Of a stretch of DNA of 64,000 bases, positions 1 to 10,425 are shown in pieces. The notes under the pieces are model-generated. The model saw only the letters and a program-made list of their open reading frames with translations. It did no database searches and was not told the DNA's origin. Every line of letters starts with the position of its first letter. Positions within the stretch are counted from its first letter, which is position 1. Made by a program: the position numbers and the translations under genes. Origin of the DNA: Pisaster brevispinus (lineage: Eukaryota > Echinodermata > Asteroidea > Forcipulatida > Asteriidae); contig JAMKCF010000016.1 in assembly GCA_023634235.1 (NCBI GenBank), positions 744,001-808,000 on the forward strand, in the 5' to 3' direction.

Positions 1-58
1 TTTGGGTCACACTGACTCGGACCCAGAACTGGGTCAATTAGGACTGGGGAGTGCAGGA
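1..58. repeat. GGGTCA/TGACCC dispersed repeat, partial copy
   Basis: The window opens inside a copy of a dispersed repeat that recurs at 9765, 14056, 46519, 52828 and 59336. Members are built from GGGTCA and TGACCC half-sites separated by short AT or GA spacers. Here GGTCACACTGACT is one base off a GGTCAnnnTGACC palindrome. The left end is cut by the window edge. It abuts the inverted-repeat element that starts at 60. Confidence 0.5.
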
Positions 59-59
59 C

Positions 60-317
60 CTGGGCCCAATTTCATGGCTCTGCTTACCGCCGAATTCTGC
101 GCTTGCGATCACCATTCTCCGCTTACTGTGCAAGCGCCGAATTTCTGCGCTAGCTGTGTAAGCGAAGAATGCCTACTAGTAACGTGGAGTACGCACGCAC
201 ACGAGCAAGAATTTTCTGCTAACCCGTGAAATACGCTTGACGTAAGCAAATAATTTCCTGCTTCCGTAAGCGCCGATTCTTTGCTTACGGTAAGCAGGGC
301 CATGAAATTGGGCCCAG
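60..317. mobile_element. MITE with CTGGGCCCAATTTCATGG termini
   Basis: A 258-bp element bounded by terminal inverted repeats of about 28 bp: CTGGGCCCAATTTCATGG at the left and its complement ending at 317, with one or two mismatches. The interior contains further inverted GTAAGC/GCTTAC motifs. A second copy lies at 8855-9087, and shorter relatives at 62545-62741 and about 44535-44680. It has no coding capacity, so it must be moved in trans. Both short ORFs reading through it are spurious. I recall the terminal sequence from echinoderm genomes. Confidence 0.75.
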
Positions 318-1917
318 CATTATTGACGGTTAACACTATGCAGAAAATTGTAATAATGTTGTTTGTTTATTTTACATTTCTTTGCTGGACTTCACCGTTA
401 CTTTATGGACATTTACAAAATATAAAGCCATTCAAGGAAATGTATAAAAAAAACTGGAGGAGTTTGATTTGTTGACTTGATTACATAACACAGTCGTGCA
501 CAAAGAAAAGTCGTAGGTGTAGTTTAGACATTCATAGTGTTAAGTCTGTCTTTGTCTAGTACCATATAATACGCAGCGACAACGGTAGTTATACTTATAA
601 TTTCATTTTGTTCATACATAGGAACCAGACCTATTTTGCATCACAGTCTCAGTTTGGATGTGTAGCATTGAATTGGAGAAAATCAAGATGGCTGCCCTCT
701 TATAAAGATCCATAGTGCGTGTATGACGCACCATCCCAGTAAAATCTCCTTCCCACCCCTGTGTATTGTTGGGAAGGTTCGATGAGCGCTGACGTGCAAA
801 AGTGCGATTTGAAGACAAGTGTGAGCTTTGGGCAACGAGCCCTGGTCACGTCATTCCTCATTTTATTTGTGTCCAAAAGCAATCGTACTCTGTAGCTAAT
901 CAATAAAAAGCATATTCTTTACTTAGACAGAGAGAGAGAGAGAGGAAAGAGGGGGGGGGGTGTGTGATACCACAGGAAAAACAAAATAACAAACTTATAA
1001 TGTCGCCATGAATTGAGATGGTGTTACATACAAAAAGATTCACTGGCGAACAAAAAGTGCACGACTTGCAAAAACAGTCCATTCTTTCATCACGCTGGTG
1101 TAGTCTTACTCGCCAGGAGGCATCTGTGAATGTATATCTCACTTCAATAGTCATATCAGTGTCTTGAATCCTTTTGTCTGCTCTGACGGCTGAAAAGGAG
1201 TCTAACACCTCTAATTTAAATCCATCATTCCAATTGTTATAATGAGGAAACCGAGCTTGAATGAATGGTCTGGTTTGGAGCAGTCTAAAAGGTCAACCCC
1301 AAAATTATATCAAATTCTTCATAGATATATGAGCTTGACTTTCATCTTCGTTGTGAGATCTGCGGAAATGTTCAATATCCACTCAGTCTGTAGCCTTCGA
1401 TATTTTCAAATCTTCAAAAATGACTCCCTGCAAAGACCCCAAAAACCCGAAAAAGGAAAGAAAAAAGAAAAGAAAATCCCCTCAACACATTGGCAACACA
1501 ATGGACAGGTTGTTTTGTTTGTTCTGAAGAAAATAAGGTAGAATAATTGTCTTCTCCCAAAGTATTGATTTACCTTGTGCTCTAGTATTGTCCATAAACG
1601 AACACGTGATCAATTGGTAAAGCGTGAACGCTGCAGCCCTACCGTATAAAAAGTCTTACAAACTCGTACACGGTTCGACCAGTTATGTTATCGATCCCCT
1701 ATGCATAATACACAAGTATTTACACACAAATGTCCAGAGAATGAGGAGTATAAACTTGAAGTTCTATTTAAAGTCTGACAATAAGTCCAGTCTTGATTAA
1801 AGAGTGAGTTGTAAAGACAGACTAGATTCACATAATGCCAAGTCCGTAATCTGATCACCGTACGCCTTGCATTTCGGTCCCCGGGGATCGCGTTGATATA
1901 CCCGCATGTTGACTCAC
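318..1917. other. Non-coding spacer with AG/G microsatellite
   Basis: I see no gene here. A purine microsatellite, (AG)n running into a ten-base G tract, lies at about 928-961. ORFs of 60-100 codons occur on both strands but have random-looking composition, no splice signals and no recognisable motif. Confidence 0.5.
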
Positions 1918-2018
1918 CTGCCCCCAGTGATGCCTCGCTAAAATATTCTCCAACATGGAGTAGTTTTCCGATGGCCTTACGACGTGGTCTAGTGAAAGCG
2001 TCCCGACGAATCACGAAT
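1918..2018 (-). CDS. Candidate internal exon, unrecognised
   Basis: On the minus strand a 101-nt open segment lies between a CTTTAG acceptor and a good GTGAGT donor (reading from 2018 down to 1918). One frame is open: one leading base, 33 codons, one trailing base. It encodes a basic then mixed peptide that includes RRDAFTRPRRKAIGK and VGEYFSEASLGA. Its GC content is higher than its flanks, which fits coding. I do not recognise the protein. It is downstream of the GPCR exons on the same strand, but its phase does not follow directly from the TM5 exon, and it shows no TM6-7 features. A chance splice-like pattern cannot be excluded. Confidence 0.3.
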
Positions 2019-2209
2019 CTAAAGAAAATACTTCGCCACCTACATGTTGTTTTTATACCTATTCAAAGTAATGTAAACCGAATCGAGGCTTTGACATAAA
2101 CAGCGCACAGCTCATTTTTGTACTACTTTTTACAAATATTTTCATCAATATGCATTTATTTAGAATTAACACCATGTATGATAACCAGTATGTCTTACGT
2201 CATGTGTAG

Positions 2210-2770
2210 ACTAGCGACTGACTCAATGGCCCACAGGAATGTCCCAATGCGCATTATCGGCGTGCAAAGGATTCTGGGTGAAACCCGAGTCCAAGCACCA
2301 CCGGCATCCATCATGGAGCGCTGCTTTTGAAGTAATGCGGTACACAGCTATAAAACCTAGCATAGTTACATGTAAACTACAGCATGGCGTCCATCTTGGC
2401 GGCTTGATATATTTTGTTTAACTCTACTCGTTTTCCCAAGATGCATTACAGTATAGTTTTAAGATGGCGCTTGAGCATAATATGGCCTAGTCCCCTGACG
2501 TCATCACCCACGATAAATCATTGTTGCGCCATTGTAAGAGTCAGATTCTCCTAGTGTTAATTGGTAGTGTACATTAGATGATGACGCGCTCGAAGTTAGA
2601 CGAGCTCCAAGACCCCTTGCTTTGACGTCACACGCCCAAAACGGTCCCGTCACTGAGGTCAATGAAGAGCTATCATTGGCTGAGAGCCGTGCGTTTTCAT
2701 TGTGTGACATTAAAGATGGCGGCCAATGGAAGGAGTCTATATTCTATGCATTTGGCACAGTGTAGCCGTC
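2210..2770. other. Region dense in CRE, ATTGG and AAGATGGCG motifs, possibly decayed repeat
   Basis: This stretch holds TGACGTCA near 2497, GACGTCAC near 2624, several AAGATGGCG or CCATCTTGG motifs and ATTGGC boxes. The same motifs make up the CRE-tipped MITE family found at 12803, 16387, 16806 and 34249. The simplest reading is one or more degraded copies. A promoter is the alternative, but no supported gene starts here. Confidence 0.3.
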
Positions 2771-2774
2771 TGGG

Positions 2775-3350
2775 ACCCCGAACATATTACAATGTACCAG
2801 GCCGCATTATCAGGGAGTTTGCTTGCACACCACTAGCACATCTTTTTAACACATCACTTGCCAAGGGAGCAGTTCCTGGCTTGTGGAAAAGAGCCATTAT
2901 TATCCCAATTCCTAAGACGTCTCCAGCTGTGGTTAACAAACTCAGACCAATCGCACTAACTGACCATTTTGTAAAGGTGTTAGAGGGGTTTGTGGCCAGA
3001 TGGACCATTCAAGATCTAGAACCAGCCCTTGACAATTCAACAGTTCGGCAATCGTAAAGGACTCTCAACCACACACTATTTAATTGACCTGTTTACACAC
3101 CCTATACAATCACGCGGAGAAAAGCAAAACCTCATCATCACTAATCCTAACTGATTTCAGCCTTCGATCCCATAGACCACAATGTGCAGTCAACAAATTG
3201 TTGGCCTTCAGTGTAGACCCCACAATGGTCAAATGGATATGTAACTTTCTTACAAACCGACAGCAGTGTATACGTTATGAGGTGTTTTATCCAGCTGGTG
3301 TGATGTACAAGCTGGTGTCCCACAGGGAACGCGCCTTGGTCCAATAGACC
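2775..3350 (+). pseudogene. Decayed LINE reverse transcriptase fragment
   Basis: An open stretch to 3056 encodes the fingers region of a non-LTR reverse transcriptase: HLFNTSLAKGAVPGLWKRA, then PIPKTSPAV, LRPIALTDHFVKVLEGFV. It continues after a frameshift with QFGNRKGLSTTHYLIDL. Motif A is recognisable around 3160-3185 only across a one-base loss (DFS then AFDPIDHNV-like). The AGVPQGTRLGP motif near 3308-3343 is in yet another frame. The YxDD region and the C-terminus are missing. This is a dead, 5'- and 3'-truncated copy, and the family differs from the intact element at 47105. Confidence 0.8.
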
Positions 3351-3579
3351 GATTGCGCGATGTTATACATGTTATTACGTGACGTATGGTGGGTGCTACG
3401 TCATCGCAGCTGACGGCAAGGACGTGCAAAGACTATGCTATGCTGTGACCATACATACACCGAGAGTTGGCTTTATTTTTATTTGTAGTAAATAATAGCA
3501 CAGTTACTAAGCCCTTGTATTAAAGTTGTGCGTGACATTGATATAAATCCCATTACTGTTTAATTAATTACCGGTATTC

Positions 3580-3925
3580 AAGCACCCAGATGGGTTTAAT
3601 TTGAGTTGTGCACTACTGGCGTCGGCTACGTTGTTGTAGCCACCCCGCCCCTGTATGCAACGGAGGAGTCCAAACTGCGATATAGTCACCCGGTCTTTTG
3701 TTTACTCCCCTTCTTGTCCTGCCTTTCCCTTTGTTCACCCTTGATGTCCCCTTCTCCCTGCGTATTCAGTCTAGTGCCCTTTTAAGTCTATTTTCTTAAT
3801 TGCTTTGTATTGTTTAAGTTTGTTGTTGTTTTCTAATGAATTTTTTATTAATTCAATGTAAATTTAGATGCAATTCAATCTTCTGATTGTGATGTCTCTT
3901 TTGTATTTTGAAATAATAAATCAAC
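3580..3925 (+). mobile_element. Possible 3' UTR of a retroelement
   Basis: A CCCCT- and T-rich, non-coding stretch ends in TTTGTATTTTGAAATAATAAATC, cut here at the AATAAA-like signal near 3911-3918. It follows the dead reverse transcriptase after about 230 bp of unrelated sequence, so it may be the 3' tail of the same insertion. The base composition is the only evidence, and the assignment is tentative. Confidence 0.3.
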
Positions 3926-4019
3926 CTATATATATCTATCTTTATATATCTATAAACTATTAGGTGAGGTCAAATTATGTAATATTTCTGTGACGTTCTT
4001 TAGCTATCCAGATGCTCTG

Positions 4020-4259
4020 CTCTTTATGGCCTTTTTAAGACCGTTATAAAGCTTTGGAACTCACTACTTGAAACTGTGAAACTTTCAAATTTGGCTTATT
4101 CGAGAACAGTTTACAATCCTAGCTGCATAAAGAAGCATTTTGTTGACTATTACATTCTACTTATGTGATGCTACTTTTATTTTTTTTTATCAGAGCAGCG
4201 CCGCTTGCGGTGGATACCAGCGCTTAAAAAACCCAGACTATTATTAATATTATTATTGT
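4020..4259 (+). mobile_element. 3' end fragment of a CR1/L2-like LINE
   Basis: A degraded C-terminal coding trace (LWNSLLETVKLSN, as in the LWNNLPTQLRQS stretch of the intact element) is followed by a stem-forming CAGCGCC...AGCGCTTAAA segment near 4196-4226. A short (ATT)n tail follows to 4259. The intact LINE at 47105 ends in the same layout (CAGCGCC...GTGCGCTCTATAA, then ATT repeats), so this is a 5'-truncated insertion of a related family. Confidence 0.65.
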
Positions 4260-5076
4260 CATCAATCAATGTCATTACAGAAAAAATGGATTGGAATAAA
4301 CAACGAGGAGTTTTAAGGTGATACTGAGATTGTCTAAACGTTATCTTAATAAAAGCACACTCAACGTTTAGACGTATAATTATATTTTCGAAATCTTATA
4401 TTGTTTGTTCTAATAATATTTTTGACAATTTCATACTAAAATATACCAAATGTATCACTGAAGTATCGCGAAATGTTTGGAACACAAAAGCATTATTGAA
4501 AAATGCTCGAAAACGGCAAAAATTGATGCTATTTTATGGACCGTTGTACTCTACTCCTGAAAGACCTTAGAAGCCATGTTTGGATCTATTTTGTGGCCTA
4601 CATAAACTACCGAAGCCGGTGGGTACCTTTACAGCGTTAATTTTGTATTTGTAAAAACTACTTTCAACTACTTTCTTGCAATATTTTCCTGCACGTCGTC
4701 TATGTTTTGACTGCCCAGCATGATTTCGAGCGCACGAAATGAAGAAGTCAAAATTAATCCTGTGTTAATTAGTTTGTTCCCACCAATCAATCGTAACTAG
4801 TTGCCATTTTACAGGACAGCAAATCATCTTTCATGGACAAGACTGTTTCATAGCGTGTGTCAGAGGTCAAATACGTGTTGACGTTTTGACTGCATGTCAT
4901 ACACTGGTATCAATCAATGACCCATTGAGTAAAACGTAATTGTTAGACCGACAAGCGATAGGCTGACCTTGGCCGGTCGCCACACATCAAACAAGCTGTC
5001 GGGACCGTAGAGAAAGGACCTGTCCTTTGACCTGTCCTAAGTGTGCTGGTTTCACAGTGAGTCTCGTTTTCTGAAA
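4260..5076. other. Upstream flank of the methyltransferase gene
   Basis: Non-coding. It should contain the promoter and 5' UTR of the gene that starts at 5077, but I can identify no TATA box or other definite element. No repeat family was recognised. Confidence 0.4.
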
Positions 5077-7328
5077 ATGAATTTTTCAGCAAGTGGAGAG
5101 TATAATGGGGAAGGTAGAATGGTTCAACATTCTATCATCATGGCTGTCATTGATAGAATGACCTTTCGTTCAGAGGATGTGGTACTGGATGTAGGGTGTG
5201 GTACAGGGGAGGAAACCGTATCAATAGCTACCAAAGTCAAACGTATTATAGGTCAGTACAGTGTTTTTCTTGTAAGTAAAAAAAATAAAATAGTTACATT
5301 ATGTTACAATATTTTGTATTTTAATTGTTATTTCTGCCATACAGGCATTTTAAATACAGTCAGTACATCAGACTACGGTCCCATTAGTCTAGTTCACACT
5401 ACACACACGACACAATAAAACTGTGAACATGTCAACAATACGTGAATCCCGCTTCGGTGAAATCAATGTTTTTGTCAGAGATTTTGCATACGACCATATA
5501 CGTGCGATTTAACAAAAAGCTTTCTCGATTTGTAGCAGTCCCTATATGGAACTGGTTCATTGATTGGTACTGGTATGTACTTTATAATCACAGTTCTCGG
5601 GTACCTAATAACCTTGTCCTACCGCTTTGTTTTTAAATACACTATTTTTAGGTGTTGATCTTTCTGTTCAGATGATTGCTGAAGCCCGAGAGAGAAGCTC
5701 GCCATCAAATGTATCATTTTGTGTGGGGGACGCGCTGACTGTCGGTGACAATCAAGAGTGGCGAGAATCATTTGATAAAGTTGTCTGTTTCAGTGTTTTA
5801 CATTGGGTTCAAGACAAACGCAAGGCGTTAGCGAGTATTCTCGCCTGTCTCAAGCCAAAAGGTGAAGCCTTGATCGTCATTGATAACGACACGTCATTTT
5901 TTGATGATGCATCAAGATTTCTACAAAGCCATGACAAATGGGATACTTATGTGAAGGTAAGTCATAATTTTTGTATTCATATGACTTCAAGTGAAAATGG
6001 TAGTGCAAACTAGCTAAGATCAGAGACCTCCAGTCCGTATTACTCTACCTAAAGCTGTAAAATTTGGTACTAAGCAAAACTTAGAATGGTACAAAAGTTC
6101 ATGTCCATGAACGTTTATTTTGACTGGTGCCTCACTGCCTAGCAATAGTATTGTGCTTAGCAATTTTGTTTTATTTACGCTCTGCTTTACGCCATATTAT
6201 ATTGTTAAGTTCATAAACTCTTTCTAGTTGCTGGTTTTTAGTTGATGGCTCTATTTGTCTGATTTGTTTTGGTCACCAACAGTTACCGTCTTTATACATT
6301 GATTTTAATTTCTTTATCTTGATAGTAGAGGTTTTATTGGGTCTTACCATGGAGGAAGGAAAGAACTAGACATCTCACAAATTTGTCTAAACCTGGACAG
6401 TTTTAAATGTAAATGTCAAGTGTGAAGTTTAATGTAGGTTTTTAAATTTAAATCTAGAACTAATTTTCTTTCGTTTTCCAAAAGGACGTCAGTGTCCCAT
6501 TGTACTCTCTAAAACAGTCAGTGACAGAAACGCAAGAAATGATGTCCACGTTGGGTTGGACTAACTGCAAGTGTGAAATCGTTACCCACGAGGTGTGTAT
6601 GGACGAAGTACAATCAAAATGTAAGTATTGAAAAAGAAAAAGAAGGAAACAAACCAAGATAAATTCAATTTATGAAAAAACAACGACAAACATTCAGCAA
6701 AGGAGATATAATTAACTATACTTTTAATCGCGTAATGGGAAAAAAACCTGATGAAATCAGATGAACAAGGTAATTAATCAGGATTGGTAATGAGTAAACA
6801 GAAAGCTTACCAATAATAACATTCCTATAGAACCACTTTTTCTGTGAAATATTTTCCTCTGAAATAAAGTTATATTCGAGAAACCTGTATCTGAAAACTG
6901 TACCCCTTTAAAAAAACAACCCACCAACAACAAAACGCAGCAGCTGATATCGGTTGTTAAAACCGAAATTAAGGACAATGTGTTTACATGCTGAAAATTG
7001 TGCACGTTTTTTCACCATTTTCTCCTGACTCACACAACGGATTACGCTCAAGTTTCCACAGGTGTATTACTTTATGTATATGGTTGATCACACAAAACAT
7101 GAACACTGTCTGCGATTTCGAGAGATGTCTTTAACCTTTTTGCAATTGTCTTTTTCTTCAGTGTTTTTCAAAACAGTCATGCAGCAAACAGCACTGATAC
7201 CCCAAGACAGCATAGACGAATTCCTGACAGATCTCTGGACCTTTGCATCGTCAAGCATCCAAAATGAGGAACAAGATTGTTTCTTCAAATTTAAACCAAA
7301 ACTCACTATTATACATGCTTTCAAATAG
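5077..7328 (+). CDS. SAM-dependent methyltransferase, juvenile hormone acid methyltransferase-like, four exons
   Basis: Exons are 5077-5251, 5652-5956, 6485-6620 and 7162-7328, all with GT-AG introns and matching phases. They join to 783 nt, or 260 residues plus a TAG stop. The ATG at 5077 has a good context (GAAAATGA). Residues about 36-46 carry the glycine-rich motif I, LDVGCGTGEE. The exon 1-2 junction completes IIGVDLSVQMI, whose Asp should bind the SAM ribose. VSFCVGDALTV is motif II-like, FDKVVCFSVLHWVQDKRKAL is the post-II region, and LKPKGEALIVI is motif III-like. The length and the LHWVQDKR signature match the JHAMT-like branch of class I methyltransferases. Insect members methylate farnesoic or juvenile hormone acid. 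In a deuterostome the acceptor is unknown, though a small carboxylic acid is plausible. No signal peptide or membrane segment is seen, so it is probably cytosolic. Intron 3 contains a repeat at 6795-7140. Confidence 0.88.
6795..7140 (+). mobile_element. Dispersed ~340-bp repeat inside methyltransferase intron 3
   Basis: This segment matches 22733-23065 in reverse complement over most of its length. Shared landmarks are AACGCAGCAGCTG, GACTCACACA(A/G)CGGAT and GGTTGATCACACAAAACATG. The general layout (a GACCGATTGAGCTC-like box, then TTTTCACAGG) fits a common echinoderm inverted-repeat element with TTAAAGG ends. It ends about 20 bp upstream of the exon 4 acceptor, so it supplies much of the sequence around the branch point. 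The copy is diverged and non-coding. Confidence 0.65.
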
Positions 7329-7764
7329 TGCTTTCAAAACTTCATTTTTCTTTCTGAGTAATTTTTCTGCATAGGCTGGAAATTGACGTTTAGTAATGTC
7401 TAAAATAATACTGAACTCTTATATAACACTTTATCACACAGCTAGGGTCGTATCAAAGAGATTATTACTTTAATCAGTGTAGTATAATCATGTTTAGAGG
7501 GAAATAGATTGTGATGGAAGTGTACAATAGTTATGTTGTCATTCAAAATACTAAAATTGTTGTATACATGTACTAATGTTTTGAATCGATTACCAACGTT
7601 GATTGAGTTCTGCCTAAGAACAGGTGTGTAGCGAGATGACGGTTTTGAATTTATATTTGGTCGCACCATTTAGTTTTTAGAGCAACTTTAATATCGGGAA
7701 TATTTTATTCATGTTTGCACATTGTCTCATTTGGAATTTGGTCAAGGTCAGTTACCAGACCGAC
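7329..7764. other. 3' flank of the methyltransferase gene
   Basis: It probably includes the 3' UTR. I see no strong AATAAA immediately downstream of the stop. AAATAAAATAAAA at about 8091-8104 is the nearest convincing poly(A) signal, but it lies beyond a tandem repeat. Confidence 0.35.
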
Positions 7765-7960
7765 TTTTGGGATTTACCCCAAGTTAGAATCTGTCCCAAG
7801 TTAAGAATATGTCCCAAAATGGAATGTACCAAAAAGTAGAATCTGCCCAAGCTGGAATCAGACCCAAAGTACAATCTGTCTCTAAATGGAATATGGAATC
7901 TACTCCAAGTTAGAATCTACCTCAAAGTGAAGTCTACCCCATTTTGGAATATGCCCAAAG
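7765..7960. repeat. Degenerate ~20-bp tandem repeat
   Basis: About ten imperfect units resemble AGAATCTGTCCCAAGTT, with variants such as GGAATATGTCCCAAA and AGAATCTACCTCAAAGT. Divergence between units is high, so the array is old. No function is apparent. Confidence 0.7.
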
Positions 7961-8854
7961 TCGGTACTCACCTAATTGTGTTTAGAACATGCGTAGGAAG
8001 TTTGCAAATAGCAAACATGACAACCACCACTATCAACATCCGGGCTACTTTACGTCTGGATTCCAACTGTGTCTCCGTGGACTAATTGGAGAAATAAAAT
8101 AAAATGTGGCATAAATATTCATGAAGTGACGTCACGTCATCTGCTGGTTAATTGTTTAACTATGAAGACAATACACTGTCTACCTATAAATTAGAGTGGT
8201 TGCATTAATAAAAAAAATACTGTTTAAAATAACAATTGTTGACGTCATGATTTATAAATACTTAAATTCACATTTAAAAATGCAACATTCAAGTTTCCAA
8301 AAACAGAGCCTGATAAACATTTTTGAAATATGAAATGACTTTTTAGAACTTAGAATATGTCTTTAATCCATCAAACGGCAAGGACCAAAATCAGCGCCCT
8401 CTATTGATTGTTTTTGTGTATTTATCCCTTTAAATGTTTTGGCATTTATAGATCTTGATTTCGTTAAATAATGAGTGTTATTTGTAAAACTGGACTTCCT
8501 GAAGGTACGACTTGTACACCGCCCAATGGACGTAAACAAAATCTGATATTTTATGGAGATTGCGTTGTCTAATTTTTGTCAACATTTGATATGAAGAAAA
8601 GGGACACATCTCAAAACTATTGCAGCTGTGTTTTTTATAACTCTTGAATTTATGTGAAAATTATGACACAAATCTTTTGTAAACAAAGGTTAAAGGTCAC
8701 AAAGGGATTGCTATTGGTCAAATGGTTATCATGAACGCAGTAGAAACTCGGACTACGAAAACAAAATGGTTGCAAGAAGAAAAAATCGTACTAAACAAAG
8801 ATTCATGTATCTCAGAAGAAATAGTAACCATTACATTTTCGCAACAGGAGATCA
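7961..8854. other. Non-coding spacer
   Basis: AT-rich sequence between the methyltransferase 3' flank and a MITE. It contains a possible poly(A) signal near 8091 and a GTGACGTCACGTCA motif near 8126. I see no gene here. Confidence 0.4.
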
Positions 8855-9087
8855 GGGCAAAATTTCATGGCTCTGCTTACCGTCGAATTCTGCGCTTATT
8901 TTGCAAGCGCCGAACTTCTGTGCTAGTTGTGTAAGCGAAGAATGCCTAGTTACGTGAAGTACGCACGCGCACAAGCAACAATTCCCTGATAACCCGTGAA
9001 ATACGCTTGACTTAAGCACGGAATTCCCTGCTTCCGTAAGCGCCGACTCTTTACTTACGGTAAACAGAGCAATGAAATTGGGCCTAG
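8855..9087. mobile_element. MITE, second copy of the TGGGCCCAATTTCAT family
   Basis: It aligns end to end with 60-317. It has the same internal CCGTGAAATACGCTTGAC and CCTGCTTCCGTAAGCG blocks and the same inverted termini, here decayed to GGGCAAAATTTCATGG and CAATGAAATTGGGCCTAG. It lies just downstream (gene orientation) of the GPCR TM5 exon on the minus strand. Confidence 0.75.
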
Positions 9088-9296
9088 CTTTTACAATTGC
9101 TTTTTGTTACTGAGTTTGCGCATTATTAGTAACATTTTCTGCGTACAGGTTTTGATTACATTTTGCCCTGCTGTATGGTTCCACATTTTTAGGAACTGAG
9201 CATGGTCAAAATACTCTTACAAAGACTCTTGGCTTCGGCTATGGCTAGAATCAGCAAAGCCACTCAATTTAATAGCCGTAGCCATGTAACTCTTAC

Positions 9297-9497
9297 CTTA
9301 TTCATAGTTGGTTTAGTCTGTCCCGCTGATCGTCCTCCTAACGCTGGTCTGTGTGATTCATCAGTCGGGATACCAGACCACAATCTGCGGCAGACTCGTG
9401 CATACGCTACGGCCATAATCAACAGTGGGACTACATAGGACACAACGACCTTGCCAATGTGGTAGGCTTTCTGCCACGGAGAACCCATCCAAGCTTT
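9297..9497 (-). CDS. Orexin/allatotropin-like GPCR, TM5 exon (partial gene)
   Basis: A 201-nt, 67-codon exon, phase 0 at both ends, with AATTACAG upstream and GTAAGAG downstream. It starts KAWMGSPWQKAYHIG and continues into TM5 (VVVSYVVPLLIMAVAYARV), with the conserved Pro and Tyr of rhodopsin-class receptors. RRLWSGIPT then resembles the RKLW..QIPG start of intracellular loop 3 in orexin receptors. The loop is basic and Gly/Ser-rich and ends at TMNK. Joining to the upstream exon at 18708 restores a KCFEKAW stretch, whose Cys should bond to the top of TM3 in extracellular loop 2. The receptor should sit in the plasma membrane, bind a peptide and signal through G proteins. The TM6-7 exon was not found below 9297. 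The exact ligand class is inferred. Confidence 0.85.
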
Positions 9498-9764
9498 CTG
9501 TAATTAAAAAAAATAAATAACAATCAAATCAAATGACGTACAATTCTTTACAATTTGAAAGATATAAAGGTAGGGTCATCGTAATGCTTAGTTTAATGCA
9601 AAGGAAAGATACAAGATAAGTCACATGTGATAGTTTCAGCTGAATACAGCGTCTACTTGCTGAAAAACAGCACAAACCCCCCCCCCAAAAAAAAAAAAAA
9701 CAAACCCAAAAACTGTCAAGATATTTTCAGAAGAACGTCGAATCCAGATTGACACAGATTTCAG

Positions 9765-9838
9765 CACATACTGACCCAGAAACTGGTCATGCCCAAAGTG
9801 ATCTGGAATCTGGCTCAATTCTGACCGGGGAACTTTTA
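9765..9838. repeat. GGGTCA/TGACCC dispersed repeat, short copy
   Basis: It contains ACTGACCCAGAAACTGG and CAATTCTGACCGGGGAAC, blocks shared with copies at 14056, 52828 and 59336. No perfect palindromic site is retained here. Confidence 0.45.
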
Positions 9839-10304
9839 GGTGAACCTGCTTTCAGTACACATTTATGAAATGATAATGTTCAGCCCAGTTATTAACCCGC
9901 ATTTCAATGTTAACTCGGGTATATTACCACCAATAAAGCAAGCATTCAGAGACAATAAACAAACTTGCAAAAAGATCGACAGAGTCGATTATTTTTTCCA
10001 AATCATTGGCTGTAGTTCTCAAGAGAACAACGACGCATACTAACAGGTACTTTGTCCCTCATACCTCCCTCTCGCAATTAACCCGTTTCGCGCCATAATC
10101 AGGTCATTTGGTGGCAATTTAAACTGATTACGGAAACAACTCAAGTGTTGCATCCGAGCCATGTACAAATCAGCACTTGAATGCTTTTAGAGATTACAAG
10201 GCACGCCGAGGTAAGCCGTGAATCTATGAATCTTTCTGAGGGCACGATGTAAATGATGCTGTTAAGAACATTTTCAGGTTTAGGTAACACAAGTAGACCC
10301 TCCC

Positions 10305-10425
10305 AATCAAATATGCAAATTGCACATCGCGCGTGCGCACTACCAATACTGATTGGTACGAAATGAGGGATCATCGCGTCTTTTTGATGGTGGCGTGACG
10401 CATTATACAACTTTATGTTGTCTGT
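10305..10425. repeat. Dispersed repeat, inverted relative to 57525-57625
   Basis: It shares ATGCAAATTGCACATCGCGC, CGAAATGAGG and GGTGGCGTGACGCAT with 57525-57625 in reverse complement. It is CpG-rich compared with its flanks and non-coding. Confidence 0.55.

Noticed and set aside
1688..2014. Minus ORF with VNLVCLYNSLFNQDWTYC considered as GPCR TM7
   Set aside because: No NPxxY motif, no TM6 CWxP, and the stretch lies beyond a donor site. Only the 1918-2018 part is kept as an unassigned candidate exon.
5041..5076. GTG-initiated extension of the methyltransferase N-terminus
   Set aside because: Eukaryotic GTG starts are rare. The in-frame ATG at 5077 has good context and gives the family's usual length.
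7062..7328. Start of methyltransferase exon 4 at an upstream ATG (7062)
   Set aside because: That ATG lies in the intronic repeat. The TTTTTCTTCAG acceptor at 7161 restores the frame from exon 3 exactly.
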